Shown: piece after piece, positions 17,616 to 27,642 of the stretch | Position numbering within the stretch: the stretch's first letter is position 1 | Layout: every line of letters starts with the position of its first letter | NCBI RefSeq assembly: GCF_036245475.1 | Contig: NZ_BTPM01000002.1 | Location: 62,001-126,000, forward strand | Length of the DNA stretch: 64,000 nt | From: Vibrio sp. 10N | GTDB lineage: Bacteria; Pseudomonadota; Gammaproteobacteria; Enterobacterales; Vibrionaceae | Direction of reading: 5' to 3' | Notes under the pieces: generated by a model | Database searches by the model: none | The model's input: only the letters and a program-made list of their open reading frames with translations | What the model was told of the DNA's origin: nothing | Position numbers and translations under genes: made by a program

Positions 17616-17650
17616 AACGCCCCAGTATACTTGGTACACTGGGGCGTTAT
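17616..17650. terminator. bidirectional terminator hairpin
   Basis: 15-bp stem AACGCCCCAGTATAC / GTACACTGGGGCGTT with one mismatch, between two convergent genes. Confidence 0.75.
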
Positions 17651-17664
17651 TGTATATTTCGACA

Positions 17665-17898
17665 CTACTTCTTCTTATCATGCCCTTTACCAGGGTTCTT
17701 TTTGCCATGAACACTGCTATTGTCTTTTTTCTTGTGGTGTTTGTTATCACACTCTTCAGACTCAATGCGAACACGATCGGATTCATAGCTAATACAGTCT
17801 TCGCTGAGCTCAAGGTTATCGCCTTTAATAGAGATGCCTGCATAGCTTGCTGATACTGGTAGTAGAAGTGCTGCGAAAATTAGGAGTAGGTTACGCAT
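17665..17898 (-). CDS. small exported Lys/His-rich protein
   Basis: A 77-residue protein with a clear signal peptide (MRNLLLIFAALLLPVSASYA), an acidic middle with two cysteines (SEDCISYES ... ESEECDNK) and a Lys/His/Gly-rich C-terminal tail (KHHKKKDN ... KGHDKKK). Not a family I recognise. The two Cys could form a disulfide in the periplasm, and the tail could bind metal, polyanion or nucleic acid; this is inference only. It lies between convergent or separate operons and has its own terminator. Confidence 0.65.
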   Translation of the reverse strand: MRNLLLIFAALLLPVSASYAGISIKGDNLELSEDCISYESDRVRIESEECDNKHHKKKDNSSVHGKKNPGKGHDKKK

Positions 17899-17997
17899 TG
17901 TGTTTGTGCCTCATGGAGTGATTGGATGAGGTGCAGTTTAAACGAGCTTAGATAAGGGATTTGTCATTTTGCGCCACGTAAGGTGATGGCATACAAA

Positions 17998-18025
17998 AAC
18001 AGCGAGGTTAGATGACCTCGCTGTT
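17998..18025 (-). terminator. terminator of speA-speB
   Basis: AACAGCGAGGT / ACCTCGCTGTT stem, six-base loop; the adjoining A-run reads as T-run on the minus strand, just past the speB stop. Confidence 0.8.
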
Positions 18026-18035
18026 GGTGTACGGT

Positions 18036-18962
18036 TTATTCTTTGGCTTCTTTGCTTGCCCAAACATAAAGCAGTTCAAGCGCAATCGTCGCACCAGCCA
18101 GTGCTGTAAGATCGCTTTGATCGTAAGGAGGTGATACTTCTACCACATCCATACCGACGACGTTGATGCCTGCTAGGCCGCGGATGATCTTCAACACTTT
18201 GTCTGAGTTCAAACCGCCGCAAACCGGCGTACCAGTACCAGGAGCAAACGCTGGATCCAAACAGTCGATATCGAAAGTGATATACACTGGCTTATCACCA
18301 ATGATGCTGCGGATTTGAGCCACAATTTCTTCTGCGCTTTGATCGTTCGCTTGCATGGCGTTAATCACGTTAAAACCGTGGTCGTCGTAGTTGTACTCAG
18401 TACGAATACCAATTTGCACGGAATGCTTGGCAGAAATCAGACCTTCTTTTGGCGCATGGTAAAACATGGTGCCGTGGTCGTAGTTACTGCCGTTTGAGTA
18501 CGTGTCAGTGTGAGCATCGAAGTGAATCAATGCCATCTCGCCGTGATGTTTAGCGTAAGCTCGCAAGATAGGCAGAGTGATGAAGTGATCACCCCCTAGA
18601 GCAAGCATGGTTTTGCCGCTCTTTAGAATCTCGCTAGTCGCCGCTTCCAAACGGTAAGTGAAGTCTTCGGCATCACCAGTATCAAACACCAAGTCACCAG
18701 AATCGATCACTTTGGTTTTGTCGAATACGTTGAAATCCCAAGGGAACTTCTTGCCTTCCCAAGCTAGGTTAACCGAAGCGCGGCGAATCGCGTCTGGCCC
18801 CATACGAGCGCCAGGGCGACCGGAAGTCGCCATGTCTAGAGGTACACCAAAAACCACCACGTCTGCGTCTGCAGAGACTGGGTTTTTCACGTAAGGTCGA
18901 CGCAAGAAGGTCATTGCGTTCGAATACAGTGAATAATCAGTTTTAGTAAACAAATCATTCAT
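18036..18962 (-). CDS. speB: agmatinase
   Basis: A 308-residue dinuclear-manganese ureohydrolase that splits agmatine to putrescine and urea. Metal-binding motifs are visible: [17 protein letters not shown] and [16 protein letters not shown]. Length and motifs match E. coli SpeB (306 aa). Its start follows the speA stop directly, with no gap, so the two are translated from one mRNA and carry out consecutive steps. Confidence 0.92.
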   Translation of the reverse strand: MNDLFTKTDYSLYSNAMTFLRRPYVKNPVSADADVVVFGVPLDMATSGRPGARMGPDAIRRASVNLAWEGKKFPWDFNVFDKTKVIDSGDLVFDTGDAEDFTYRLEAATSEILKSGKTMLALGGDHFITLPILRAYAKHHGEMALIHFDAHTDTYSNGSNYDHGTMFYHAPKEGLISAKHSVQIGIRTEYNYDDHGFNVINAMQANDQSAEEIVAQIRSIIGDKPVYITFDIDCLDPAFAPGTGTPVCGGLNSDKVLKIIRGLAGINVVGMDVVEVSPPYDQSDLTALAGATIALELLYVWASKEAKE

Positions 18963-20885
18963 TTAAAAATCCTCTAAATAGGTGTAGCCAGTTAAGCCGC
19001 ACTCTAGTTCTTCTAAAATTAGCGCTTGTTCGTCAGCCGCAATGTGGCGTTCAACCAGCTCTTTGTAGTTTTGTTTAATCGCGTCTACGTCAATGTGAAC
19101 GTAGCGCATCATGTCTTCGACGGTATCGCCTAGGTCGATTGCGGTAAACTCAAACTCACCCTCATCGGTAACGTTCACAACGGCGCTGTGAGTGTCGCCA
19201 AACAAGTTGTGCATATCGCCAAGAATTTCTTGATACGCGCCAACAAGGAAAAAGCCCATTAGGTAGGGTTCATCTTTGTTCCATGCTGGTACTGGCAAGG
19301 TAGATTCAATGCCTTGGCCATCCACATATTGCTTAACGGTACCATCCGAGTCACACGTAATATCCAGCATGATCGCGCGCGTTTGCTCTTCTCCACCGAG
19401 CCCCGACAGTGGTAAAACAGGGAATACCTGTTCAATACCCCAAGCGTCTGGCATTGACTGGAATAGAGAGAAGTTCACGAAGAACTTGTCCGCTAATCGT
19501 TCGTTAAGTTCATCAAGAATCGGTCTGTGGAAGCGATTCTTGTTGTCCATTTGGCGATGTAGTTCACCATAAATACTTAGGCTGAGCTGCTCTACCCAAG
19601 CTCGTTGATGTAGATCAACCACACCCGATGCAAACAAGGTGTGGGCTTCTGCTAGATCGCTCTGGGTATCGTTGTAAATCTCGATGACAGCGCGAGCATC
19701 AGTGCCGCCTTTTAGGCTCTGCCAGTTTTGCCACATATTCTGAAGCAAAGGGTGAGCCTCTTCTGCTGGAGCATCAACAGACTGAACATTATAGCTTTCT
19801 GTGCCAATCACATTAGTGATCAGTACCGCATGGTGCGCGGTTAGCGAGCGACCAGACTCAGAAATAATCACCGGTGCGGTTTCTTCATAGAGCGCACATA
19901 CATCGCCAACTGTGCTCACGATGTTACGAGCGTACTCGGCAAGTCCGTAGTTCATAGAACTGCTCGACTGGCTGCGTGTACCGTCATAATCGACCGCTAG
20001 ACCACCGCCTACATCGAAATAGGAGATAGGTACAGACATCTTGCGAAGTTCACAGTAGAAGCGAGCCGCCTCGTTTACCCCATTTCGCACATCGCGAATG
20101 TTGGCCATCTGCGAGCCCAAATGGAAATGCACAAGTTGCAGCATGTCCAATTGGTTTTGCGCTTTTAGGCGGTCGACAACTTGCAGTACTTGAGAGGCAG
20201 ACAAACCGAATTTGGATTTGTCACCACCACTTGATTGCCATTTGCCCGCACCTTGAGAGGCAAGACGAATACGTAGACCCACGCGTGGTTTGACGTTAAG
20301 CGCAGCCGCTTCTTTTAATACGATATCAAGTTCAGAGAGCTTCTCGAGAACGATGAAAACCTTGTGACCCAACTTTTCGCCAATCAGTGCTAAGCGCACG
20401 TATTCACGGTCTTTGTAGCCGTTGCAAACAATCACAGAGCTGGCACGTTGTGCCATCGCCAAAACCGCCATAAGTTCTGGTTTACTGCCTGCTTCTAGGC
20501 CGAGTTGTTTGGTTTCCGCTTCCGCTTGGCTCTCTAGGATTTGCTCAACCACATCTTTTTGTTGGTTTACTTTAATTGGGTAGACCAACAAGTATTGGTT
20601 CTGGTAACCGTAATCTTGAATAGCTTGGTTGAAAGCATCACAGATACCATGAACGCGTTGATGAATGATTTGTGGAAAGCGTACCAATGCCGGTAGCGTC
20701 AGCCCGTTATCTTCCAGAGCTTTAGCAATTTTGGTGAGTGGTACTTGGTGCTGACCATTTTTATGCGGAGAAACAATGACATCCCCTTCGTCATTGATTC
20801 CGAAGAAATTCTGGCTCCAGTATTGGACGTTGTAGTCCGCGCGCACGCGGTCAAGCTTTGAAGTCGTTGTCACAGCATGTCTCAC
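18963..20885 (-). CDS. speA: biosynthetic arginine decarboxylase
   Basis: A 640-residue fold-III PLP enzyme, close in size to E. coli SpeA (658 aa), making agmatine from arginine. Seen: PLP lysine in [13 protein letters not shown], the LHFHLGSQ-type stretch ([12 protein letters not shown]), [12 protein letters not shown], and [13 protein letters not shown] near residue 355. It is the first gene of speA-speB, the ADC route to putrescine and from there to polyamines, likely cytoplasmic. Confidence 0.93.
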   Translation of the reverse strand: MRHAVTTTSKLDRVRADYNVQYWSQNFFGINDEGDVIVSPHKNGQHQVPLTKIAKALEDNGLTLPALVRFPQIIHQRVHGICDAFNQAIQDYGYQNQYLLVYPIKVNQQKDVVEQILESQAEAETKQLGLEAGSKPELMAVLAMAQRASSVIVCNGYKDREYVRLALIGEKLGHKVFIVLEKLSELDIVLKEAAALNVKPRVGLRIRLASQGAGKWQSSGGDKSKFGLSASQVLQVVDRLKAQNQLDMLQLVHFHLGSQMANIRDVRNGVNEAARFYCELRKMSVPISYFDVGGGLAVDYDGTRSQSSSSMNYGLAEYARNIVSTVGDVCALYEETAPVIISESGRSLTAHHAVLITNVIGTESYNVQSVDAPAEEAHPLLQNMWQNWQSLKGGTDARAVIEIYNDTQSDLAEAHTLFASGVVDLHQRAWVEQLSLSIYGELHRQMDNKNRFHRPILDELNERLADKFFVNFSLFQSMPDAWGIEQVFPVLPLSGLGGEEQTRAIMLDITCDSDGTVKQYVDGQGIESTLPVPAWNKDEPYLMGFFLVGAYQEILGDMHNLFGDTHSAVVNVTDEGEFEFTAIDLGDTVEDMMRYVHIDVDAIKQNYKELVERHIAADEQALILEELECGLTGYTYLEDF

Positions 20886-21127
20886 TTATCATGTGTTCAG
20901 GCTGTCGCTCATCTCTATACTTGATTAGGGTATATGGCTCGAATTGTTGCTCGATTTGATGATTGAGAAGAAGCATTTACCTGAAAAATCAAACCCCGTG
21001 ATGATCTTCCATGATGCTCACGAACAGGATCTTGAGTGCTTATTGTTGTGGAGCGCATACTCAAGATTTGTGCGCATTAACGGACAAATCACCCCTCATG
21101 TCTAACAAAAGATATTTGTCTTTTCGA

Positions 21128-22918
21128 TTACGTTTGGTTGTAGCCGAGCTTTTTCAGTTTTCGGTAGATGGTGTTGCGGCTGATTCCGAGTAATCGAGAC
21201 GTTTGGCTGACGTTACCTTTGGTTTTATTAAAGGTGGCGATCAGTGTTTGATCCAGTGTCGAACGCAAGTTTTGTTCGCCACGATCATCAGCAGTTTTTA
21301 ACGCAAACCATTTTTGGTGGAGGTTAGTGGGGATAGAAGCAGGAGTGATGACCGCTTCATCACACAGCGCTGCGAGCAGACGGCAGGCGGAGAGGATTTC
21401 GCGAATGTTTCCCGGCCATTGATAGTGAATCATGGCATCCAAAAGGGAAGGGGAGAGGGTCTGCTTTGGCGCTTCGCGGTGAAATAGTTGGCAGATAAGC
21501 GCCTCTAGATCGTCACGCTCTCTTGCTGGTGGCAAGGTAATGGTTAAGCCTTCAAGTCGATACCAGAGATCCTCACGAAATTCACCGCTGGCGACCTGCT
21601 GCTGTAAGTTAGCATGTGTGGCGGCAATCACGTAAACATCAACGGGGTAGGTTTTTGGAGAGCCGACAGGAGAGACCACTTTCTCTTGCAGAACATGCAA
21701 CAGACGAGATTGCGCAGACAGTGGCAAATCGCCAATCTCATCCAGAAACAGTATGCCGCCATTGGCTTGGCGGAACCTACCTTCAAAGCCTTTATTGTTG
21801 GCTCCAGTGAAAGCACCAGGGGCGTAGCCAAACAGCTCCGACTCAATCAAATCTTTAGGAAGTGCTCCACAATTGATAGAGATAAGGGGCTTGTTTGCCA
21901 AGTCACTTTGTTGATGCAGCGCTTTGACCAGTTCATTTTTCCCGCAGCCAGTTTCACCGCCAATGACTAAGCTAATTCGCCTGTCCATGACTTTGGCCGC
22001 TTGTGTCCATAACTGCTCAATAGTGCTGTCTCCGAAGTGAAGCGGGCAGGAACCCGATTTGTTCAGGGAGGTCACGGTGCTGCTTAATGGAATCTTTGCT
22101 TTGCCGCGCACCGCTTCAACCTGATAGTAAAACTGCGCAGTTTTACTGATTTGGTTCATAGTCAGCGAACCGATAACACTATCGATGGCATCTCCGGGTT
22201 GGATTTGGTTGGCAAGGACGCTCGATGCGATGGCGTTTTGTGCCAGCACCTGACCATTTTTATCGGTGACGACAATTCCTTGCCAGCCGCTATCTAGTAC
22301 TGAGCGATCATGACCGATACGAATGCGCAGAGCGGCGTCAGGAATGTGATTGAGTAGCTCACTCTCGACTTTCTGCACCATAGATTGAATGAGTACCTGA
22401 GTCGCATCGTTATGAGTTTGATACTCACTAGTGACATCAAGCACGGCAAGCAAACTGCCATCGGGGGCAAAAATGGGGCTGGCGGTACAACTGATAAATT
22501 GATGGTAACGAATGAAGTGTTCGCCGCCGATGACTGAAATAGGGCGCTTTTCGATTAATGCGGTACCAATGGCATTGGTACCTTTGAGCTTTTCATCCCA
22601 AACCACCCCTTGGTCGAGTGCAATTTCGGTGAGTTTTTCGCGAAAGCGTTTTTGTCCCCATGTTTTGATAATGGCGCCTTGAGTATCAGCGAGGATCAGA
22701 CGGCTGTCGGTACGGGAGAATATTTGACAAAACAAGGGATAGGCATGTTGCTCAACCACTTGGATCAGTGACTGGTGCTGCTCTGCGCGTGACTTGATGT
22801 CTTCGCTATCGATGCGTCTGTCATCGGGCTGCTTTCGGCTGCTTAAACCTGCTTGTACGCTGCGTCGCCAAGAATCTTTTAACCAAGTTTTGTTGTTTTG
22901 TATCTGCGTAACTAACAT
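21128..22918 (-). CDS. acoR: sigma-54-dependent activator, AcoR type
   Basis: A 596-residue enhancer-binding protein. N-terminal GAF-like sensor (about 60-190), central AAA+ domain with Walker A GETGCGKN, the sigma-54 contact loop GAFTGA, Walker B GGILFLDEIGDLP, and a C-terminal Fis-type helix-turn-helix (NVSQTSRLLGISRNTIYRKL). Architecture and size match AcoR. It is transcribed away from the aldehyde dehydrogenase at 23265, whose promoter region carries a -24/-12 element, so that gene is its likely target. The inducer may be acetoin, an alcohol or an aldehyde; the gene name is by resemblance only. Confidence 0.8.
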   Translation of the reverse strand: MLVTQIQNNKTWLKDSWRRSVQAGLSSRKQPDDRRIDSEDIKSRAEQHQSLIQVVEQHAYPLFCQIFSRTDSRLILADTQGAIIKTWGQKRFREKLTEIALDQGVVWDEKLKGTNAIGTALIEKRPISVIGGEHFIRYHQFISCTASPIFAPDGSLLAVLDVTSEYQTHNDATQVLIQSMVQKVESELLNHIPDAALRIRIGHDRSVLDSGWQGIVVTDKNGQVLAQNAIASSVLANQIQPGDAIDSVIGSLTMNQISKTAQFYYQVEAVRGKAKIPLSSTVTSLNKSGSCPLHFGDSTIEQLWTQAAKVMDRRISLVIGGETGCGKNELVKALHQQSDLANKPLISINCGALPKDLIESELFGYAPGAFTGANNKGFEGRFRQANGGILFLDEIGDLPLSAQSRLLHVLQEKVVSPVGSPKTYPVDVYVIAATHANLQQQVASGEFREDLWYRLEGLTITLPPARERDDLEALICQLFHREAPKQTLSPSLLDAMIHYQWPGNIREILSACRLLAALCDEAVITPASIPTNLHQKWFALKTADDRGEQNLRSTLDQTLIATFNKTKGNVSQTSRLLGISRNTIYRKLKKLGYNQT

Positions 22919-23020
22919 AACGTTCCCGAATGTGAGTGTTCCAGTTTTCCTGCCGATAGGACTGACTGCCCTTTTACGATTGTTTTTTGCTGTTCAGTGA
23001 CCAATAGCGACTGTGCCAAC

Positions 23021-23062
23021 TTGTAACAGCGGGGTGTCACACGCTGTGGCATCTTGTAACAG
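23021..23062 (+). promoter_or_regulatory. candidate upstream activating sites for the sigma-54 activator
   Basis: TTGTAACAG occurs at 23021-23029 and again at 23054-23062, 33 bases apart (about three helical turns). The first is followed by TGTCACA, making a TGTAACA-N6-TGTCACA pair. The position 100-140 bases upstream of the -24/-12 element is usual for an enhancer. Factor assignment is inferred from context. Confidence 0.5.
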
Positions 23063-23161
23063 TGAGGGTTTGATGACCCAAATGAGTGTCACCCAAAGAC
23101 AGTACAATAAAAATATATTAATCATAAATTTACATAATTATAACATTTAAAGCATTTAGCT

Positions 23162-23176
23162 TGGCGTAAATGTTGC
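23162..23176 (+). promoter_or_regulatory. sigma-54 (-24/-12) promoter
   Basis: TGGCGTAAATGTTGC keeps the invariant GG and GC and the exact spacing of the consensus TGGCAC-N5-TTGC. It lies about 90 bases upstream of the aldehyde dehydrogenase start and is divergent from an acoR-like activator. Confidence 0.75.
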
Positions 23177-23264
23177 CTTTATCACTGTACGTTTTTGCAA
23201 CAGCTCGTTTTTCTTGTTGCGAAAGTGCTGCCAACAGTCTGAAAAATAGAAAAAAGGAATAAAC

Positions 23265-24785
23265 ATGATTTACGCTCAACCAGGAACAGAAAACGCCGTC
23301 GTCAGTTACAAAAGCCGTTACGAAAACTACATCGGAGGTGAGTGGGTAGCGCCGGTAAATGGTCAGTATTTTGATAACGTGTCACCAGTGAATGGCAAAC
23401 CGTTTTGTGAGGTTCCTCGCTCAGGTGAAGCAGACATCAATTTAGCGTTGGATGCGGCACACGCAGCAAGAGAATCTTGGGGCAAAACCAGCGTTGAACA
23501 GCGCGCCAATATTATGCTTAAAATTGCCGATGCAATTGAACAGAACCTTGAAGCACTTGCAGTGGCTGAAACCTGGGAGAATGGCAAACCCGTTCGTGAA
23601 ACGTTAGCTGCGGATCTTCCTCTAGCTGTGGATCATTTCCGTTACTTTGCTGGCTGTATCCGAGCGCAAGAAGGTACGGCAGCTGATATCGATGCTACAA
23701 CGGCGAGTTATCACTTCCCTGAACCTGTTGGTGTTGTTGGGCAAATCATCCCTTGGAACTTCCCTATGCTCATGGCCGCATGGAAACTAGCACCAGCACT
23801 TGCAGCGGGTTGCTGTGTGGTTCTTAAACCAGCAGAGCAAACGCCAGCGTCTATTTTGATGCTGATGGAGAAAATTGGTCACTTGCTACCACCAGGTGTG
23901 GTGAATATTGTTAACGGTTACGGCGCAGAAGCAGGTCAGGCCTTGGCGACGAGTGATCGTATCAACAAATTAGCCTTCACTGGTTCTACTGAAATTGGTC
24001 ACCATATCTTGAAATGTGCGGCAGAGAGTTTGATTCCATCGACAGTCGAGTTGGGTGGTAAATCTCCAAATGTGTATTTTGAAGACATTTTCGATCAAGA
24101 CGACGATTACTTGGATAAGTGTATTGAAGGTACCTTGCTTGCGTTCTTTAACCAAGGTGAGGTATGTACCTGTCCATCTCGCGTGTTAGTGCAAGAGTCT
24201 ATCTACGATAAGTTCATTGCTAAGCTTGAAGAACGTTCTCGCGGCATCAAACAAGGCAACCCACTCGATGTCACCACGCAAGTTGGTGCCCAAGCTTCAC
24301 AAGAGCAGTTTGATAAGATCATGAGCTACCTTGAGATTGGTCGCCAAGAGGGCGCGAAAGTGATCATTGGTGGAGATATGAGTAAGCAAGAGGGCGATTT
24401 AGAGCAAGGTTATTACATTCAGCCAACCATGCTTGCCGGTAACAACAAAATGCGTGTGTTCCAAGAAGAGATTTTTGGGCCAGTAATTGCGATTACAACA
24501 TTTAAAGATGAGGCTGAAGCGTTGGCGATTGCCAATGATACAGACTACGGCTTGGGTGCTGGAGTTTGGACACGAAACGGCAACTTGGCGTATCGCATGG
24601 GCAGAGAAATTCAGGCGGGCCGAGTATGGGTGAACTGTTATCACGCCTATCCAGCTCATGCAGCGTTTGGTGGTTATAAGAAATCGGGCATCGGCCGTGA
24701 AACGCACAAACTGGCTCTGGGTCATTACCAAAACACCAAGAATCTGTTGGTCAGCTACTCAACCAGTCCACTAGGTTTTTTCTAA
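23265..24785 (+). CDS. NAD-dependent aldehyde dehydrogenase
   Basis: A 506-residue non-acylating aldehyde dehydrogenase, oxidising an aldehyde to the acid. Seen: [34 protein letters not shown], the general base in VELGGKSPN, catalytic Cys in [19 protein letters not shown] and the C-terminal [13 protein letters not shown]. Class and length match the acetaldehyde/AcoD/ExaC type. Divergent from the sigma-54 activator and preceded by a sigma-54 promoter, it likely works in acetoin or alcohol catabolism. The two acylating enzymes at 2519 and 6798 belong to a different family. Confidence 0.9.
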   Translation: MIYAQPGTENAVVSYKSRYENYIGGEWVAPVNGQYFDNVSPVNGKPFCEVPRSGEADINLALDAAHAARESWGKTSVEQRANIMLKIADAIEQNLEALAVAETWENGKPVRETLAADLPLAVDHFRYFAGCIRAQEGTAADIDATTASYHFPEPVGVVGQIIPWNFPMLMAAWKLAPALAAGCCVVLKPAEQTPASILMLMEKIGHLLPPGVVNIVNGYGAEAGQALATSDRINKLAFTGSTEIGHHILKCAAESLIPSTVELGGKSPNVYFEDIFDQDDDYLDKCIEGTLLAFFNQGEVCTCPSRVLVQESIYDKFIAKLEERSRGIKQGNPLDVTTQVGAQASQEQFDKIMSYLEIGRQEGAKVIIGGDMSKQEGDLEQGYYIQPTMLAGNNKMRVFQEEIFGPVIAITTFKDEAEALAIANDTDYGLGAGVWTRNGNLAYRMGREIQAGRVWVNCYHAYPAHAAFGGYKKSGIGRETHKLALGHYQNTKNLLVSYSTSPLGFF

Positions 24786-24822
24786 TATTTGACTGAACCT
24801 AGTGGATTGAAACTTACTGATG

Positions 24823-24855
24823 AAACCGGAGTCCATTGGGCTTCGGTTTTTTTGT
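24823..24855 (+). terminator. rho-independent terminator of the aldehyde dehydrogenase
   Basis: AAACCGGAG / CTTCGGTTT stem (one G-T pair), nine-base loop, seven T. Confidence 0.8.
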
Positions 24856-25024
24856 GAAATTAGCACTCCTATACCAGTGCTGATATTTACAGCTTAAATG
24901 TCAGCTATATATCGGACTCTGTTTTCTAAATACCACAAATCGCGCAACATAGTGTGACTTTCGGAAACGCCCTTGTGTTCAGAAATTTTCGTCCTTCCCT
25001 CAAATTGCCATAGAGAACCATGAC

Positions 25025-25741
25025 ATGCGACACGTCTATTTATCATGGAAGACGTCACGCCACGGATTGCTCACACTTGCTTTACTCTCTTCATCGACAA
25101 TTGCACCTTTTACTTTTGCCAATGAAACGCAAACAGATATCGTAGATTTCAATGTTCAAGCGACAAAGTATCAAGATGAGATCATTGGTGTTTTTGGCAT
25201 TGACGTGGCAGTGAGTGACAACGTCACTCTAAGTGCAGAAGTCGATACTGACCGCTATTTACAGTTCGGTGCGAGTTACGACTGGTTGGTGGGGAGCCAT
25301 TACTTCAACGTCTATAGCCAGTATGGGTTTGATGACACCATCGACATTTACGATGTCGGCTTAATGTATGGTTACTCGGTTTCGCCTTCGCTATTCGTTT
25401 ATTGGGATACCTATTACCAGTGGCGAGACACCAGTAAAGCCGTTGAGCTGCCGGAGCCTATAGATTATGCCAATCATCGCCAGGAGTGGAAAAATACCTT
25501 AGGTGCGAGCTACAGTGTACATCCTCTGCTGGATATTGGTGTCAGTTACCATGTTGATGTGTTGACATCACAGCATGGGTTCGAAAATAGCACGCGCAGT
25601 AGTTACGACATTTCAGCGACAGCAAATTTACCCTATGTCCAACCGTACGTGAAGTACACCAAGGGTCAATATCGTGTTCGTCCTGGTAGGCCGATTGAAG
25701 ACAGCAGTAATGTCGAGTTGGGATTTTATCTCGACTTTTGA
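25025..25741 (+). CDS. outer membrane beta-barrel-like protein, unknown
   Basis: A 238-residue protein with an N-terminal signal peptide (about 1-35, ending FTFAN) and a body of alternating hydrophobic and polar strands rich in Tyr, Asp and Ser. It ends VELGFYLDF, with the terminal aromatic Phe typical of outer membrane barrels inserted by BAM. No specific family is recognised; a porin-like or small barrel role is likely. It stands alone between terminators. Confidence 0.65.
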   Translation: MRHVYLSWKTSRHGLLTLALLSSSTIAPFTFANETQTDIVDFNVQATKYQDEIIGVFGIDVAVSDNVTLSAEVDTDRYLQFGASYDWLVGSHYFNVYSQYGFDDTIDIYDVGLMYGYSVSPSLFVYWDTYYQWRDTSKAVELPEPIDYANHRQEWKNTLGASYSVHPLLDIGVSYHVDVLTSQHGFENSTRSSYDISATANLPYVQPYVKYTKGQYRVRPGRPIEDSSNVELGFYLDF

Positions 25742-25782
25742 TGAGTGGGAATCATGAGAGTTGTTAGATAAACAGAAAAGAA

Positions 25783-25808
25783 AAAGGCCTCGATTTCTCG
25801 AGGCCTTT
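25783..25808. terminator. bidirectional terminator
   Basis: Perfect 11-bp stem AAAGGCCTCGA / TCGAGGCCTTT with a TTTC loop, between the barrel gene and the convergent cold-shock gene. Confidence 0.85.
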
Positions 25809-25831
25809 GGCATTCTTACGAAGCTACGTTA

Positions 25832-26041
25832 TTAAGCTGGGATAACGTTAACAGCTTGTGGGCCTTTTTGGCCTTGCTCAACACCAAAAGAAACCGCTTG
25901 GCCTTCTTTTAGAGTTTTGAAACCTTCGCCAGAGATAGCACGGAAGTGAACGAATACGTCTGGACCGTTCTCTTGTGCGATGAAGCCGTAGCCTTTCTCT
26001 TCGTTAAACCATTTTACAGTGCCAGTATTTGTGTTAGACAT
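25832..26041 (-). CDS. CspA-family cold-shock protein
   Basis: A 69-residue single cold-shock domain, with both RNP motifs KGYGFI and DVFVHF intact and the starting GTVKWFN. Binds single-stranded RNA/DNA as an RNA chaperone. AAGGGA lies before the ATG. The upstream part is A/T-rich with a small GCC-TTAC-GGC dyad, as is common in csp leaders. Whether it is cold-induced or constitutive cannot be told. Confidence 0.92.
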   Translation of the reverse strand: MSNTNTGTVKWFNEEKGYGFIAQENGPDVFVHFRAISGEGFKTLKEGQAVSFGVEQGQKGPQAVNVIPA

Positions 26042-26345
26042 GTTATGTCCCTTACTTTTCAGATTAAAAATTTTTGCCTTACGGCGGTCTCGCTTTGTGG
26101 TTCTGTTTATTTAATCAAGCTGTAAATGGGAAAAACGAATGACAAATACCCGCAAGGGAAACATCTGACAATACTTCTCGTACTCTTTTTACTCTTACTT
26201 TAAATAACTCTGAACACCAGAGCAGGGGCAGTGTACCACACCTATAGATGGTTTAAATGAATTTCTTGTTAAATCGTGAAAAAAAGAGCAAGCGATTTCG
26301 TCGCTTGCTCTTTTTTTTTGGGGCTAGCCTCGCATGAGCGGACAA
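26042..26345. other. csp leader region and codBA terminator
   Basis: A 304-base gap. Near the csp start lies the probable 5' leader (GCC-GTAA-GGC dyad at about 26078-26088 read on either strand); at 26281-26319 lies a strong terminator. Nothing else stands out. Confidence 0.45.
26281..26319 (-). terminator. terminator of codB-codA
   Basis: Stem AAAAAGAGCAAGCGA / TCGCTTGCTCTTTTT, five-base loop; A-run and T-run on either side let it work in both directions. Confidence 0.85.
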
Positions 26346-27623
26346 TTAACGTCGGAATGTGATGTTTTCTTCACTCCCGAGGTGAATCGATGTTTCAGCG
26401 GGTTTGGTGTGAGCTATCACTTCGCCTTTACGGATAGAGTGGCCAACGGGAACCTGACGGCGAACAGCATCAAAGCCATTCTCAGCAGGCAACAGTAGCA
26501 AGCTGCCAGGTTTGCCGACCTCTAATCCATAATTGTCCTGAATATTTAGCGCTTTGGCTGAGTTATGGCTAATCATATCCAATGATTGGTTGATTTGGTC
26601 GTAACCCATTACTTGGCAAACGTGCAGTCCCATGTGCAGAACTTGCAGCATATTCGCTGTGCCCAGTGGGTACCATGGGTCAAACACATCATCATGACCG
26701 AAACAGACATTGATGTTTGCCGCCAACATTTCTTTGACGCGTGTTACACCGCGACGTTTTGGATAGTCATCGAAGCGGCCTTGCAGGTGAATGTTCACTA
26801 GCGGGTTTGCTACGAAGCTAATGCCTGACATTTTGAGCAGTCTAAATAGGCGCGACGCGTAAGCGCCATTGTATGAACCCATTGCCGTCGTGTGACTTGC
26901 CGTCACGCGGTCGCCCATTTCGAATTTGTGTGCTAACGCCGCAAGTGTTTCTACAAAGCGAGATTGTTCGTCGTCGATTTCGTCACAGTGAACATCAATC
27001 AGGCAGTCGTATTTACGCGCCAATTCAAACACGTAATGCAGAGATTCCACACCGTACTCGCGAGTAAACTCGAAGTGTGGGATGGCGCCAATCACGTCTG
27101 CACCGAGTTTTACCGCTTCTTCAAGTAGCTCTTTGCCATTTGGGTAAGACAAAATGCCTTCTTGCGGGAACGCTACGATTTGGATGTCGACCCATTGTTT
27201 CATCTCTTCACGCACTTCAACCATCGCTTTCAGCGCGGTCAGTGTTGGATCAGACACGTCGACGTGGGTACGCACATGTTGAACGCCGTTGGCAATTTGC
27301 CATTTTAAGGTTTGCTTAGCACGGCTTTTCACATCTTCAATAGAAAGCATGGCTTTGCGCTCAGCCCAGCGCTCGATGCCTTCAAACAGCGTACCAGAAA
27401 TGTTCCAGCTCGGTTCGCCCGCCGTTTGCGTCGTGTCGAGGTGGATGTGTGGCTCACAAAATGGCGCAGTTGCCATTTGGCCTGTTGCGTCAATCACACG
27501 GTCAGCAGAGAACGATGTGGTTCCGGCTGTTTCAATCGCTTTGAACACACCTTCTTCGATAAGAATGTCGAACTGGCCCTGTTGACCATTGATGGTTGTG
27601 TTCTGAATAAGCAAAGATGACAT
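26346..27623 (-). CDS. codA: cytosine deaminase
   Basis: A 425-residue amidohydrolase that deaminates cytosine to uracil. Metal-binding [14 protein letters not shown] (about 57-70), [20 protein letters not shown] and [13 protein letters not shown] (the Asp of GHDD coordinates the metal and binds substrate) are intact. Length equals E. coli CodA (427 aa). It follows codB with a 19-base gap on the same mRNA, so uptake and deamination are coupled. Confidence 0.93.
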   Translation of the reverse strand: MSSLLIQNTTINGQQGQFDILIEEGVFKAIETAGTTSFSADRVIDATGQMATAPFCEPHIHLDTTQTAGEPSWNISGTLFEGIERWAERKAMLSIEDVKSRAKQTLKWQIANGVQHVRTHVDVSDPTLTALKAMVEVREEMKQWVDIQIVAFPQEGILSYPNGKELLEEAVKLGADVIGAIPHFEFTREYGVESLHYVFELARKYDCLIDVHCDEIDDEQSRFVETLAALAHKFEMGDRVTASHTTAMGSYNGAYASRLFRLLKMSGISFVANPLVNIHLQGRFDDYPKRRGVTRVKEMLAANINVCFGHDDVFDPWYPLGTANMLQVLHMGLHVCQVMGYDQINQSLDMISHNSAKALNIQDNYGLEVGKPGSLLLLPAENGFDAVRRQVPVGHSIRKGEVIAHTKPAETSIHLGSEENITFRR

Positions 27624-27642
27624 GGCATCAAATTCCTAGTAA

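Larger units (their letters stand above)
22919..23264. other. divergent regulatory region, acoR-like / aldehyde dehydrogenase
   Basis: A 346-base non-coding stretch with the candidate upstream activating sequence and sigma-54 promoter listed separately. No ORF of interest. Confidence 0.6.

Noticed and set aside
21011..21193. 60-residue plus-strand ORF between speA and the activator
   Set aside because: No ribosome site and overlaps the activator end on the other strand.
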